NCBI RefSeq assembly: GCF_900142325.1
Contig: NZ_FRAM01000001.1
Span: forward strand, 124,001 to 188,000
Source: Epilithonimonas mollis
GTDB taxonomy: Bacteria; Bacteroidota; Bacteroidia; Flavobacteriales; Weeksellaceae
DNA: 64,000 nt
Direction of reading: 5' to 3'
Under the pieces are notes generated by a model that searched no databases, was not told the DNA's origin, and saw only the letters and a list, made by a program, of their open reading frames with translations. A program made the translations under genes and the position numbers. Shown piece by piece: positions 8,697 through 17,662 of this stretch; position 1 is the stretch's first letter; each line of letters begins with the position of its first letter.

Positions 8697-9878
8697 TCAA
8701 AAACTTTTAAGAATTTCTTTCCCTTTAATAGATTGCGTGAAAATCAAATATTGATTTCCACCATCAGTCAGTTTATATTTTTTCCTGATTTCTTCAGGTT
8801 TTAAAGGATAATTCTTACAAACAATATTATACTTCTCTCCTTTATTCAAATCTTTAGCCTCAATTTTTTCGATTTGTAAAATGCGTCCTGTAAAATTTTC
8901 GATTTTATGCTCTGAAGTATAAAAATGGCTGTTCGGGTGCAGTTTTTTCAGTCCGAATTTATCTGAAATAATATTAAATGCACCAGCTTTCAAAATGGAA
9001 TTATTAGGAATATAAAGGAAATTCAAACTTTCTGAAAATTCTGACTTTGCTGATTTTTCGTCATTAAAATTGAAAGAAAATTCTTGTTCGCCAGATTCTA
9101 AATTTGTACAACGAATTTTGACATCTTTGTTCTTTTCTCTTTTTTCTTGATTGTCAATAATTAATAAAAGTTCTTTCACTTCATTTCTAACCGCAATAAT
9201 CTGAATTTCAGTTATATTTTTCAATTCTGAAATCAAATAAGAAATATCAATTAACGGCGATAATTTCACAATGATTTTATCAGAGATTGAACTTAAGCTA
9301 TTCTCTATCTCTAAAAGATTTGGTGATAAATCTTCAAGCAGAAATTTTTTTTTATTTTGCAAGTCTCGTCTTGCCGGATCGAGATAAATGACATCAAATC
9401 TTTGCTGATTATTTTCTAAGAATCTTTCTAAACTTTCATTGATAAAACTCGCCTTTCTGTCCAATATTTTCCAATTATTCTCAACGATGGAAATCAGTTC
9501 TGGATTTTGTTCGATTAATGTTACTTCAGCAAAATTTTGAGACATAAAATAAGCATCAATCCCAAATCCGCAGGTTAAATCGAGGAAAGATTTTCCACTA
9601 AGATTTTGAGCTTTATATTCTGCTGTTGATTGTGAGGAAGCTTGTTCCAGATTGAGATTTGGTGGGAATACAATTGCTTCTTTTAATAAAAATGGAAACT
9701 TTTTTTCTGCTGTTTTTTTACCCTTGATTTGTTGAACAATTTGCTGCATCGAAACTTCCGGAAACGGCGATTTTTTCAATAATAATCTATTTAAATCAGA
9801 ATTGATATTTTGACCGATATAGTATTGAATATCAGAAGAAATTAGTTTAGAATAATTCATTAATTTAGCAGAAGTCAA
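8697..9878 (-). CDS. Class I SAM methyltransferase with THUMP-like C-terminus (PG_1098 type)
   Basis: Probable RNA methyltransferase. An N-terminal region of about 90 residues precedes a Rossmann-fold SAM domain with motif I DLTCGFGIDAYF (residues 100-111), an acidic E at the end of beta-2 (VTLIEQNPE) and a motif IV-like DPARRD (167-172). The last about 100 residues (from AGAFNIISDKFGLKKLHPNSHFYTS) match what I know as the ferredoxin-like/THUMP-like tail of the Bacteroidota PG_1098 family. Its substrate is not established. The start at 9878 or the internal ATG (residue 7) is possible. It stands alone behind a TATCTTTG box. Confidence 0.82.
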   Translation of the reverse strand: MTSAKLMNYSKLISSDIQYYIGQNINSDLNRLLLKKSPFPEVSMQQIVQQIKGKKTAEKKFPFLLKEAIVFPPNLNLEQASSQSTAEYKAQNLSGKSFLDLTCGFGIDAYFMSQNFAEVTLIEQNPELISIVENNWKILDRKASFINESLERFLENNQQRFDVIYLDPARRDLQNKKKFLLEDLSPNLLEIENSLSSISDKIIVKLSPLIDISYLISELKNITEIQIIAVRNEVKELLLIIDNQEKREKNKDVKIRCTNLESGEQEFSFNFNDEKSAKSEFSESLNFLYIPNNSILKAGAFNIISDKFGLKKLHPNSHFYTSEHKIENFTGRILQIEKIEAKDLNKGEKYNIVCKNYPLKPEEIRKKYKLTDGGNQYLIFTQSIKGKEILKSF

Positions 9879-9915
9879 TCCTTAGAATTTAAAAATATTG
9901 AATTCCAAGATTTAC

Positions 9916-9923
9916 AAAGATAA
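9916..9923 (-). promoter_or_regulatory. -7 element of the SAM methyltransferase gene
   Basis: TATCTTTG on the minus strand, 37 bp upstream of the ATG; exact TAnnTTTG match. Confidence 0.5.
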
Positions 9924-9944
9924 TCGATTAAAAATAATTTGTAC

Positions 9945-11342
9945 CTAAACGGATTTCATATTCTCACCATCACGGAAATTAAGCCGACGGAAAACAAGAC
10001 CGGAAAGTATCGTGAGAAATCCTACAACCAAAAAAGTATACCGGAAAGCTGTGTGTACTTGATTCTTCACAAAAGTCGTATCGCCTTCGAACAATTTCAA
10101 AACAATCAAACCGAACGCAATTCCAAATCCAACCGCAAATTGCTGATTCACAGAAACCAAAGAATTCCCGCTGCTGTTTTGATGGGGTCTTAAATCGGCA
10201 ATGGAAATAGTATTCATCGATGTAAACTGGATCGAGTTGAAAAATCCAAGAATCAACAATATTGGAACAAACCAATAAATCGAACTTTGAACACTGGGAA
10301 TCGCCAAACAACAAATCAAAATCCCGATAATAAATGTATTGACCATCAAAGTTTTGCGGTAACCAAATCTATCCAGAATTCCGATCACAAAAGATTTCCC
10401 AAACATTGCCGTAAGTGCCATTGGCGCAACAATCCAACCAGAAGTCAACGCCGATTTTCCATAAGCGATCTGAATCATCAACGGGACCAACAACGGAATG
10501 GAACTGATTCCCAATCTCGTTGCCAGATTTCCCAAAATCCCAACTCTGAACGTTCTGACTTTAAAAAGATTCAGGGGGAAAATAGGATTATTGTCTGTTT
10601 TGGCGTGTTTGTAATACAAATAGAGCATTAGAAATCCTAATGCAAATATCAACAAAACAGGCGTTAGATTCTGAGCATTTCCTAATATTTCCAGCGCACT
10701 CGAAAGTAATAATGAAGCCAATGCAAAAATCAGAAACCCCTTCAAATCAAAGTCTATGACAGGGGATTTGTAGTTGGGCATATATTTTAAACTAAGAACA
10801 ATTCCTAAAATTCCGATGGGAATATTAATCAAAAAAATCCAGTGCCAGCTGAGATAATCTACCATATATCCGCCGACGACAGGTCCCATAACCGGACCGA
10901 TTAAAGCCGGAATGATGGCGAAATTCATAGCTTTCAGAAGTTCATTTTTGCTGAAAGCCCGGATCAATGCTAATTTACCTACAGGTGTCATTAAACTACC
11001 ACCAACCCCTTGAATCACTCTTGAAATTACCAATTCGGTAAGATTTTGTGATAGTGAGCAAAACAATGAACCTAACGAAAAAACTATCAGCGAAAGAATA
11101 AAAATTTTTTTTGTTCCAAATTTATCTGCCAAAAATCCGCTGACCGGCATAAATAGAGCCAAAGTCAAGACGTAACTGATGATGGCATTCTGCATATCCA
11201 AAGGCGATTCCTGCAAATCTCTGGCGATGGAAGGCAAAGACGTATTCAGAATCGTGGAATCCAGCATCTGCATAAAAATCGCTGTCCCCAAAATCAAAGG
11301 AAGAAATTTTTTGACAGAATCGTTAGTTATGTTCTCAATCAT
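9945..11342 (-). CDS. DHA2-family MFS multidrug exporter, MdtD-like
   Basis: Proton-coupled drug:H+ antiporter of the inner membrane. About 14 hydrophobic segments; motif A GFLADKFGTKK between TM2 and TM3; the DHA2 N-terminal signature LDSTILNTSLPSIARDLQ; RVIQGVGGSLMTPVGKLALIR; and motif C-like GPVMGPVVGGYMVDYLSWHWIFLIN (shown in parts). The text closely follows E. coli MdtD (ESPLDMQNAIISYVLTLALF). The start is placed at ATG 11342; a TTG three codons earlier sits in the T-tail of the aguA terminator. Transcribed in the same direction as aguA but separated by that terminator. Confidence 0.88.
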   Translation of the reverse strand: MIENITNDSVKKFLPLILGTAIFMQMLDSTILNTSLPSIARDLQESPLDMQNAIISYVLTLALFMPVSGFLADKFGTKKIFILSLIVFSLGSLFCSLSQNLTELVISRVIQGVGGSLMTPVGKLALIRAFSKNELLKAMNFAIIPALIGPVMGPVVGGYMVDYLSWHWIFLINIPIGILGIVLSLKYMPNYKSPVIDFDLKGFLIFALASLLLSSALEILGNAQNLTPVLLIFALGFLMLYLYYKHAKTDNNPIFPLNLFKVRTFRVGILGNLATRLGISSIPLLVPLMIQIAYGKSALTSGWIVAPMALTAMFGKSFVIGILDRFGYRKTLMVNTFIIGILICCLAIPSVQSSIYWFVPILLILGFFNSIQFTSMNTISIADLRPHQNSSGNSLVSVNQQFAVGFGIAFGLIVLKLFEGDTTFVKNQVHTAFRYTFLVVGFLTILSGLVFRRLNFRDGENMKSV

Positions 11343-11353
11343 ATTTATCAAAT

Positions 11354-11376
11354 AAAAAAACCTGCAATTCTGCAGG
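11354..11376 (-). terminator. Intrinsic terminator of the aguB-aguA operon
   Basis: Minus strand CCTGCA, loop GAAT, TGCAGG, then seven T, 7 bp past the aguA stop. Confidence 0.85.
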
Positions 11377-11382
11377 CTAAAT

Positions 11383-12441
11383 CTATACCAAAGGTTCTTG
11401 CTGGCTCAAACAGTGGAAACTTCCCAATCCCCAGATAATATCAGTAGAATCTATTCCAACCACTTCTCTGTCAGGAAAACAATTTTTAATGATTTCTAAA
11501 GCTACTGCATCTTTGTCACATCGATAAGTCGGCACAATCACTGACTTATTGGCGATGTAAAAATTAGCATAAGATGCTGGCAATCTTTGCCCGTCACAAT
11601 AAACCGGGTCTGGCATCGGCAATTCAATAATGTTCAGTTTTTCGCCATTCTGCAAAGTCATTTCCTGTAGTTGACGAAGGTTGGTCTGAAGAATTTCGTA
11701 ATTGTCATCTTCAGGATTATCTTCGATAACTGTCAAAACTGTATTTTCATTTACAAAACGAATAGTATCATCCACGTGACCGTCTGTATCATCACCAACA
11801 ATTCCGTCATCAACCCAAAGAACCTGTTTTTGTCCGTAATATTTTTTCAAAAACTCTTCCACTTCTTCCTGAGACAAATGTGGATTCCTGTTTTCATTAA
11901 GCAAACAAGATTTGGAAGTCAGAACTGTTCCGGCACCGTTGAATTCGACTGAACCGCCTTCCATAATAATTCCTGGATACAAAACCGGCAATCCTTTTTC
12001 TTCCGCAATTTTAGTAGGAATGACATCATCCAGTTCGAATGGCGGATACTTTCCTCCCCAAGCATTGAAACCCCAATCTACGATGATTTTTTGAGGTTCT
12101 TCTCCGTTTTTGTTCACTAAAAATGCGGGTCCGTGGTCTCTGCACCAGGCGTCATTGGTTTCATTAAAATAAAACTCAACTTTTGAAATATCTGCTCCGG
12201 CTTTTGAAATATGTTCCATTGCGAAAGCCTGCATTTCTTGGTCTTTGACATTGATGCAAACAAATTCGCCTTTTGTCAATTCCGCGATAAATTTGGCATA
12301 AGCAGGATAAATCAAATCGATTCTTTCCGGCCAGGATTCTTCCTTGTGAGGCCAGGAAAGCCAGGTTGCTTCGTGTTCTTCCCATTCTGCGGGGAAGGTA
12401 TATCCATTTTCTAAAGGATTAAAATCTTTATCTATAACCAT
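11383..12441 (-). CDS. aguA: Agmatine deiminase
   Basis: Hydrolyses agmatine to N-carbamoylputrescine plus ammonia, step one of the arginine-decarboxylase route to putrescine. It is a guanidino-group modifying (PAD-like) enzyme: N-terminal PAEWEEHEATWLSWPH, then EGGSVEFNG, GHVDDTIRF with the catalytic His/Asp, and the nucleophile Cys344 in GSFHCLSQQEP at the C-terminus. Length 352 is close to the usual 345-370. Its ATG overlaps the aguB stop (TAATG), so the two are translationally coupled and act on consecutive substrates. Confidence 0.95.
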   Translation of the reverse strand: MVIDKDFNPLENGYTFPAEWEEHEATWLSWPHKEESWPERIDLIYPAYAKFIAELTKGEFVCINVKDQEMQAFAMEHISKAGADISKVEFYFNETNDAWCRDHGPAFLVNKNGEEPQKIIVDWGFNAWGGKYPPFELDDVIPTKIAEEKGLPVLYPGIIMEGGSVEFNGAGTVLTSKSCLLNENRNPHLSQEEVEEFLKKYYGQKQVLWVDDGIVGDDTDGHVDDTIRFVNENTVLTVIEDNPEDDNYEILQTNLRQLQEMTLQNGEKLNIIELPMPDPVYCDGQRLPASYANFYIANKSVIVPTYRCDKDAVALEIIKNCFPDREVVGIDSTDIIWGLGSFHCLSQQEPLV

Positions 12442-13316
12442 TAATCCTCATCAATAAAACGTTTCGTAATCGGCGAATAAGTCTCGATTCTTCTGTCTCT
12501 CAGGAAAGGCCAGTGTTTTCTCATATAGTCTGTTTGGGCAAGGTCAACTTCGGTTACTGCCACTTCTTCTTTATCATGAGAACCAAGATATAAAAGCTTT
12601 CCCTGAGCATTGGTCACAAAACTTCCGCCCCAGAATTTCATGGCACCATCTTGTTCGAAGCCTACTCTATTCACAGAAACTACTGGAACGCCATTCGCAA
12701 CCGAGTGCGAACGCTGAATGGTTTGCCAGGCATTGTATTGATCCTGATTGGTTTCCTCATCCTGGTCTGTTGCCCAGCCGATTGCTGTTGGGTAGAACAT
12801 AATATCCGCACCCATCAAAGCCGTGATTCTGGATGCTTCCGGATACCATTGATCCCAGCAAATCAACACGCCGACTTTCCCAAATCTGGTTGGGAAAATT
12901 TTATAACCCAAATCTCCCGGCGTGAAATAGAATTTTTCATAAAAAGCCGGATCATCAGGGATGTGCATTTTACGGTATTTACCGAGATATGTCCCGTCTG
13001 CATCTATAACTGCAGTGGTATTATGGTAAAGCCCCTGTGCTCTTTTCTCGAATAATGAAGCGATAATCACAACGCCCAATTCTTTAGCAACCGGAGACAA
13101 TGCATCGGTCGAAGGACCAGGAATTGGTTCTGCTAATTCGAAGTTGTCGTAATCTTCTACATCACAGAAATATAAGGATGTGAAAAGCTCCTGTAAACAA
13201 ACGATCTGTGCGCCTTTTGCAGCGGCTTCTTTTATTTTTTCAATGGCTTTGTCCAGATTGGCCTGCTTGTCTGCAACACAAGACATCTGAACTGTACCTA
13301 TTTTTACTTTTGACAT
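12441..13316 (-). CDS. aguB: N-carbamoylputrescine amidase
   Basis: Nitrilase-superfamily enzyme that cleaves N-carbamoylputrescine to putrescine, CO2 and ammonia. The catalytic triad is visible: Glu43 (LQELF), Lys116 (KYRKMHIPDD) and Cys153 (VLICWDQWYPE). The family phrase AFYEKFYFTPGD is present. Length 291 is typical. It is the first gene of the aguB-aguA pair, overlapping the next start by one base, and has a TATTTTTG promoter box 19 bp upstream. Confidence 0.95.
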   Translation of the reverse strand: MSKVKIGTVQMSCVADKQANLDKAIEKIKEAAAKGAQIVCLQELFTSLYFCDVEDYDNFELAEPIPGPSTDALSPVAKELGVVIIASLFEKRAQGLYHNTTAVIDADGTYLGKYRKMHIPDDPAFYEKFYFTPGDLGYKIFPTRFGKVGVLICWDQWYPEASRITALMGADIMFYPTAIGWATDQDEETNQDQYNAWQTIQRSHSVANGVPVVSVNRVGFEQDGAMKFWGGSFVTNAQGKLLYLGSHDKEEVAVTEVDLAQTDYMRKHWPFLRDRRIETYSPITKRFIDED

Positions 13317-13334
13317 TTTTTAAAATAATTTTTA

Positions 13335-13342
13335 CAAAAATA
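13335..13342 (-). promoter_or_regulatory. -7 element of the aguB-aguA operon
   Basis: TATTTTTG on the minus strand, 19 bp before the aguB ATG; exact TAnnTTTG match. Confidence 0.5.
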
Positions 13343-13458
13343 CTAAGAATCTAGGGAATCAAAAATTCAACCAAAAAAAATGTCTCAACATTTTAGAAAA
13401 TTAATGTGACCATCTATAATTTCTATTTTCCGAAACTGTTAAATCGACGGGGAAACTT

Positions 13459-13466
13459 TAACTTTG
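13459..13466 (+). promoter_or_regulatory. -7 element of the thioesterase gene
   Basis: TAACTTTG, 25 bp upstream of the ATG at 13492; exact TAnnTTTG match, without a clear -33 TTG at the ideal distance. Confidence 0.5.
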
Positions 13467-13491
13467 CAACAAATTAAAATGGTACAGAATT

Positions 13492-13899
13492 ATGATGAAT
13501 TATCACACCAGAAAGTGGATCAAACCAGAAGACCTGAATCCCAATCATTCTCTTTTCGGGGGACGATTGCTGCAATGGATCGATGAGGAAGCAGCCTTGT
13601 ATGCGATCATTCAATTAGAAAACTCCAGGACGGTAACCAAGTATATTTCAGAAATCAACTTTGTGAGTTCTGCCAAACAGGGCGACATTATCGAAATAGG
13701 CATCGAAGTTGTGGAATTCGGGAAAACATCATTGACCCTGCGTTGCGAAGTAAGGAATAAAATGACCCACCAGAAAATCATTACCATTGACAAATTGGTT
13801 TTTGTGGCACTTGGTGAAGATGGCAACCCAAAACCACATGGCAAAACGACAATTGAATATGTCGAAGACCGGCTGAGTGTCAAGAATCTTTCCGAATAA
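13492..13899 (+). CDS. Acyl-CoA thioesterase, hotdog fold (YciA-like)
   Basis: Hydrolyses acyl-CoA to free acid and CoA. A single hotdog domain fills the protein: the N-terminal HSLFGGRLLQWIDEEAALYA holds the conserved Gly-Gly and the helix with the catalytic acidic residue, followed by the beta strands VTKYISEINFVSSAKQGDIIEIGIEV and TSLTLRCEV (shown in parts elsewhere in the family). Length 135 is typical. There are two adjacent ATG codons (13492, 13495). It is monocistronic, and the 21-bp repeat array begins 115 bp downstream. Confidence 0.85.
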   Translation: MMNYHTRKWIKPEDLNPNHSLFGGRLLQWIDEEAALYAIIQLENSRTVTKYISEINFVSSAKQGDIIEIGIEVVEFGKTSLTLRCEVRNKMTHQKIITIDKLVFVALGEDGNPKPHGKTTIEYVEDRLSVKNLSE

Positions 13900-14013
13900 A
13901 ATCAATAAATCAGCTTCGGTAATCTGATATTATATTCTACATGAAAATAAATAGGTTTAGCTTATATTTTAATAAGCATAATTATAAAATCTATATCTGC
14001 GAACGTTAAAAAA

Positions 14014-14265
14014 GGCAAGATCACCTATCTAAAGGTTAGCCTTGCCTATCGAAAAGGTAGGCTCACCTATCAAAAAGGTAGGCTCACCTATCAAAAAGGT
14101 AGGCTCGCCTATCGGAAAGGTAGGCTCGCCTATCGGAAAGGTAGGCTTGCCTATCAAAAAGATAGCCTTGCCTATCGGAAAGGTAGGCTCACATATCGAA
14201 AAGGTAGGCTCACCTGTAAAATCCCAGGGCAATCCATCAAATCCGGAGGAGATCCTATTCTTAGC
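14014..14265 (+). repeat. Tandem array of about twelve 21-bp hairpin units (array 1)
   Basis: Units of the form GGTAGGCTCRCCTATCRRAAA repeat head to tail with a 21-bp period (two early units are 20 and 22 bp); the central six or seven are nearly identical and the flanking ones more diverged (the last, 14245-14265, contains AGGAGATCCTAT). Across each unit boundary GCCTATC, an A-rich loop of 5, and GGTAGGC make a 7-bp stem with one G-T wobble on the plus strand. Within the unit GGTAGGC-TC-GCCTATC is a near-palindrome. Because 21 is a multiple of 3 and of two DNA helical turns, both strands stay open as short frames, which I do not take as genes. The array lies between the thioesterase and the dipeptidyl-peptidase genes; 13900-14013 and 14266-14400 hold nothing else I recognise. 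Confidence 0.95.
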
Positions 14266-14400
14266 ATCCCATCGTTCAGAAAATTTTCTTTAAATTCGTC
14301 AAGTTTAATTGGTATAATGAAAATCGCCACTGTTTATCAATCCAAACCGATGATACCGGGCGATCAAATAAGACCTTTGAAAAAATAATAGAATCTGTTT

Positions 14401-16536
14401 ATGAAAAGAAAAATTCTTCTATCAGCCTTGCTTCTTCCGGCTGTCATGGCATTTGGCCAGCAATATGGCGGGATGTGGATCCCGACGGAGCTCAATGAAA
14501 AGGAAATGAAAGATCTGGGAATGAAGATCACTGCAAAAGATATCTTCGACCCGTCAAAAGCCAGCATCAAAGATGCCGTGGTACAGTTCGACGGCGGATG
14601 TACTGCCGAAATCATTTCGCCAAAAGGACTTCTGCTTACCAACCACCACTGTGGCTACGACAACATCCAGTCCCATTCCAGTGTGGAAAACGACCTTCTG
14701 ACCAATGGATTCTGGGCAAAAGATATGACTGGCGAACTGCCAAATCCTGGTGTCACCGTAGATTTCATCACGGATATCAAAGAAGTGACAAAAGATATCC
14801 TGGCAGGAACAGAAGGACTCACAGGAGCTGATCTTTCTAAAAAAATAGCAGACAATACGGAAGCTTATAAAAAAGCTCAGAAAACCGAATCTTACCAAAC
14901 CATCTCTGTGAAGCCGATGTATTACGGCAACAAGTATTATGCGTACGTTATAGAAACCTACAAGGACATCCGCCTGGTTGGCGCACCGCCTTCCTCGATC
15001 GGGAAATACGGCTCTGACACGGACAACTGGGTTTGGCCTAGGCATACAGGCGATTTTTCCATGTTCAGAATCTATGCAGACAGGAACAATAAGCCCGCAG
15101 AGTATTCTAAAGATAATATCCCATACGTTCCGAAACATTTCCTGCCAATATCTATCAAGGATAAAAAAGAGGACGATTTCACTTTTGTTTTCGGATTTCC
15201 GGGCCGGACTACGGAATATCTTCCTGCAGTTGCTGTAGAAAAAATAATGAACGAGATAGATCCTGCGATGATAGCCGTGCGCAATATCGCTCTGAAAACC
15301 CTGGATGAGAAAATGCGTACTGATAACGCCACAAGGATAAAATACGCATCAAAATATGCCAGAATATCCAATGCCTGGAAAAAATGGCAGGGCGAGATCG
15401 AAGGTCTGAAAAAATCCAATGCTGTCGGCAAAAAACAACAATATGAGCAGACACTGATCTCCAAAAACCCGGCTATCAAAACAACGATAGACCAGCTCAA
15501 TCTGAAGTATAATGAACAGGCACCTTATGCATTGCACAGAGCGTATTATTCTGAAATCGTGCGGAATTCCGAAACCTATACCCTGGCGGGCATCTTCAAT
15601 AACTATATCCAAAGCTATGAAGCCGGTAAAATGGACGATAAAAACGTAGAAGCTCTGAAAGAAAGACTGACAGAGATCTACAAAGACTATGATGCGGAAC
15701 TCGATGCGAAAGTAACGGCGAAAGTGCTGGCTTTATATGCCAACAAAACGCCGTCCAATTTTCTTCCGAGAGATTTTAACCTTCTGAAAGACGAAGGTAA
15801 AAACCTGGGCATGATGGACAATGTTTCCAAAATGTCCATGATCACCGGGAGAACAAAAGATGATAAGAATGTAGCTAAAAACATGGATAAGCTTTTTGCC
15901 GACCAAAAAACATTAGTGGAAAACCTGAAGAAAGATCCGCTGGTGCAGATGTTCGGCACGTTTAAAACGTCTTACCTGGAAACTACGGATAAGCAGGTTA
16001 CCGCTCTGCAGGCAGACATTGATGTTTTGCAGAAAAAATTCATGGCACAACAGATGGAAACCGATAAGGACAGAAAATTCTTCCCAGATGCCAACTCTAC
16101 CCTGCGTGTGACTTACGGAAAAGTAAAAGGCTCAAATCCAAGAGATGCCGTGACCTATGGTTACCAGACACATCTGGCAGGTGTGCTGGAAAAATATATC
16201 CCCGGAGATTATGAATTTGATCTTCCTAAAAAGCTGATCAATCTTTACAACACCAAAGATTATGGTATCTATAAGGATAAGACCGGAGACGTTCCTGTGA
16301 ACTTCACAGCGACCAATCATACGACAGGCGGCAACTCCGGAAGCCCGGCTCTGGATGCTTACGGGAATCTGATCGGTCTCAACTTCGACAGACAATGGGA
16401 AGGAACAATGAGCGACATCAATTATGACCCTAGGCTTTGCAGAAATATTATGGTTGACACCAAATATATCCTTTTTGTAATCGATAAATATGCGGATGCG
16501 AAATGGCTCATCAATGAAATGAAGATTGTAAAGTAA
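14401..16536 (+). CDS. dpp11: Dipeptidyl-peptidase 11 (S46 family, Asp/Glu-specific)
   Basis: Exported serine peptidase that removes dipeptides from peptide N-termini, part of peptide feeding in asaccharolytic Bacteroidota; periplasmic or surface-located. Signal peptide of about 20 residues (LLSALLLPAVMAFGQ). Catalytic elements: His in LLLTNHHCGYD (about 82-83), Asp in SDTDNWVWPRHTGDF (about 205-215), Ser646 in TGGNSGSP. Eighteen residues after the Ser is Arg664 (GLNFDRQW); in the Porphyromonas enzymes Arg at this place marks DPP11 (acidic P1) and Gly marks DPP7. Length 711 is typical. A good terminator follows. The 21-bp array sits 135 bp upstream. G+C appears slightly above its neighbours, perhaps from high expression. 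Confidence 0.92.
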   Translation: MKRKILLSALLLPAVMAFGQQYGGMWIPTELNEKEMKDLGMKITAKDIFDPSKASIKDAVVQFDGGCTAEIISPKGLLLTNHHCGYDNIQSHSSVENDLLTNGFWAKDMTGELPNPGVTVDFITDIKEVTKDILAGTEGLTGADLSKKIADNTEAYKKAQKTESYQTISVKPMYYGNKYYAYVIETYKDIRLVGAPPSSIGKYGSDTDNWVWPRHTGDFSMFRIYADRNNKPAEYSKDNIPYVPKHFLPISIKDKKEDDFTFVFGFPGRTTEYLPAVAVEKIMNEIDPAMIAVRNIALKTLDEKMRTDNATRIKYASKYARISNAWKKWQGEIEGLKKSNAVGKKQQYEQTLISKNPAIKTTIDQLNLKYNEQAPYALHRAYYSEIVRNSETYTLAGIFNNYIQSYEAGKMDDKNVEALKERLTEIYKDYDAELDAKVTAKVLALYANKTPSNFLPRDFNLLKDEGKNLGMMDNVSKMSMITGRTKDDKNVAKNMDKLFADQKTLVENLKKDPLVQMFGTFKTSYLETTDKQVTALQADIDVLQKKFMAQQMETDKDRKFFPDANSTLRVTYGKVKGSNPRDAVTYGYQTHLAGVLEKYIPGDYEFDLPKKLINLYNTKDYGIYKDKTGDVPVNFTATNHTTGGNSGSPALDAYGNLIGLNFDRQWEGTMSDINYDPRLCRNIMVDTKYILFVIDKYADAKWLINEMKIVK

Positions 16537-16562
16537 AATTTTTAATTCTAAACTGAATACAG

Positions 16563-16600
16563 CTTTGCCAGAGATCATTATCTTTGGCAAAGTTTTTTTT
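16563..16600 (+). terminator. Intrinsic terminator of dpp11
   Basis: CTTTGCCA ... TGGCAAAG (8 bp, extendable) with a long loop and a run of eight T. It precedes the ATG of the next gene by only a few bases. Confidence 0.8.
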
Positions 16601-16603
16601 CTG

Positions 16604-17611
16604 ATGAGTTTCAAAACCAGATTTTTCCGGATTATCAATCCTATATCAAAGTGTTTTTCTTTTGGTGGTTTTTCCGGCTTTTTGCCAGCCGGCCAGCTGG
16701 TTTTGGTTTATCACCTAGTTTCTGATGAAGATGTAAAACATGCAAAGCACCTTTTTCCTTATCGTTCAGCTGCACAGTTTGAGAAGGATCTGGATTTTCT
16801 TTCGAAAAATTTTGAATTCATTAACTGGGAAGATTATCTCAGCAGAAAGAAAACTTCCAGACCTGGCATCTTATTGACTTTTGATGATGGCTACAGTGAG
16901 TTTTCTGATGTCATCGCACCAATTCTTCTACGAAAAGGAATTTTCGCCATCCATTATATCAATCCGAAATTCATTGATAACAAAGACATGATGTGGCGGA
17001 ATAAAGCGAGCCTGATTGTTTCAGAAATTATTGAAAATGAAAGTCTGCAGAGAAAGTTAATTCAATATACTGATTTCGGAAATGATCTGAATCATGATAC
17101 CAATTCAATTCTTAAAATCAATTATCAGAACCGTAAAAAACTTGATGACATTGCGATTCACCTTGAAATAGATTTTGATAATTACCTTTTAAAGAATCCT
17201 GTTTATCTGACGACTTCGCAATTAAACCGGTTAAAGACCGACGGATTCGGCTTTGCCTCGCATGGCTGGGATCATCCGCTCTATAATCAGTTATCGCTTG
17301 CCGGTCAATTGGAAAACACTCAAAAATCTTTTGATTACATGCAAGAGCATCAGTTTCTGAAAGACTCTTTTGCATTCCCTTTCACAGATCATCTGATTAA
17401 AAATGATTTTTTCGATTCTGTTTTCAGGCAGAATCCTGACCTTAAGGTCACATTTGGTGCCGCAGGACTCAAGCAGGATTCTTATCCAAAGAATATACAG
17501 AGAATCCCCATTGAGATCGGAACTTATTCTGCAGAGGCCATTCTTAAAAATGAGATCATCTATTATTATCTTTTGAAATCAGTCAATAAAAATACCATTA
17601 ACAGAAGCTGA
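16604..17611 (+). CDS. Polysaccharide deacetylase family protein (NodB/CE4)
   Basis: Carbohydrate esterase 4 domain, removing N- or O-acetyl groups from a surface glycan. The NodB core shows GILLTFDDGYSEF (metal Asp pair, about residue 85-97) and a later SHGWDHPLYNQLS corresponding to the His-containing motif. The start is put at ATG 16604 (MSFKTRFF); an upstream in-frame TTG at 16565 lies inside the dpp11 terminator. It is followed after 51 bp by a GNAT protein on the same strand, a pairing seen in glycan-modifying loci. The exact substrate is unknown. Confidence 0.82.
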   Translation: MSFKTRFFRIINPISKCFSFGGFSGFLPAGQLVLVYHLVSDEDVKHAKHLFPYRSAAQFEKDLDFLSKNFEFINWEDYLSRKKTSRPGILLTFDDGYSEFSDVIAPILLRKGIFAIHYINPKFIDNKDMMWRNKASLIVSEIIENESLQRKLIQYTDFGNDLNHDTNSILKINYQNRKKLDDIAIHLEIDFDNYLLKNPVYLTTSQLNRLKTDGFGFASHGWDHPLYNQLSLAGQLENTQKSFDYMQEHQFLKDSFAFPFTDHLIKNDFFDSVFRQNPDLKVTFGAAGLKQDSYPKNIQRIPIEIGTYSAEAILKNEIIYYYLLKSVNKNTINRS

Positions 17612-17662
17612 AATTATGCTTTAAATAATGTGTTTATTATATTTGTTTAAAATTAATGACAG

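Noticed and set aside
14014-14265. CRISPR array
   Set aside because: Units are contiguous with no unique spacers of constant length, the repeat is 21 bp, and no cas genes are present.
14029-14293. Short open frames on both strands through array 1
   Set aside because: A 21-bp period is divisible by three, so any repeat without a stop stays open on both strands; the predicted peptides are only iterations of a 7-residue unit and have no start signals.
16565-16603. TTG start of the deacetylase at 16565
   Set aside because: It falls in the stem of the dpp11 terminator; ATG 16604 is the first sensible start.
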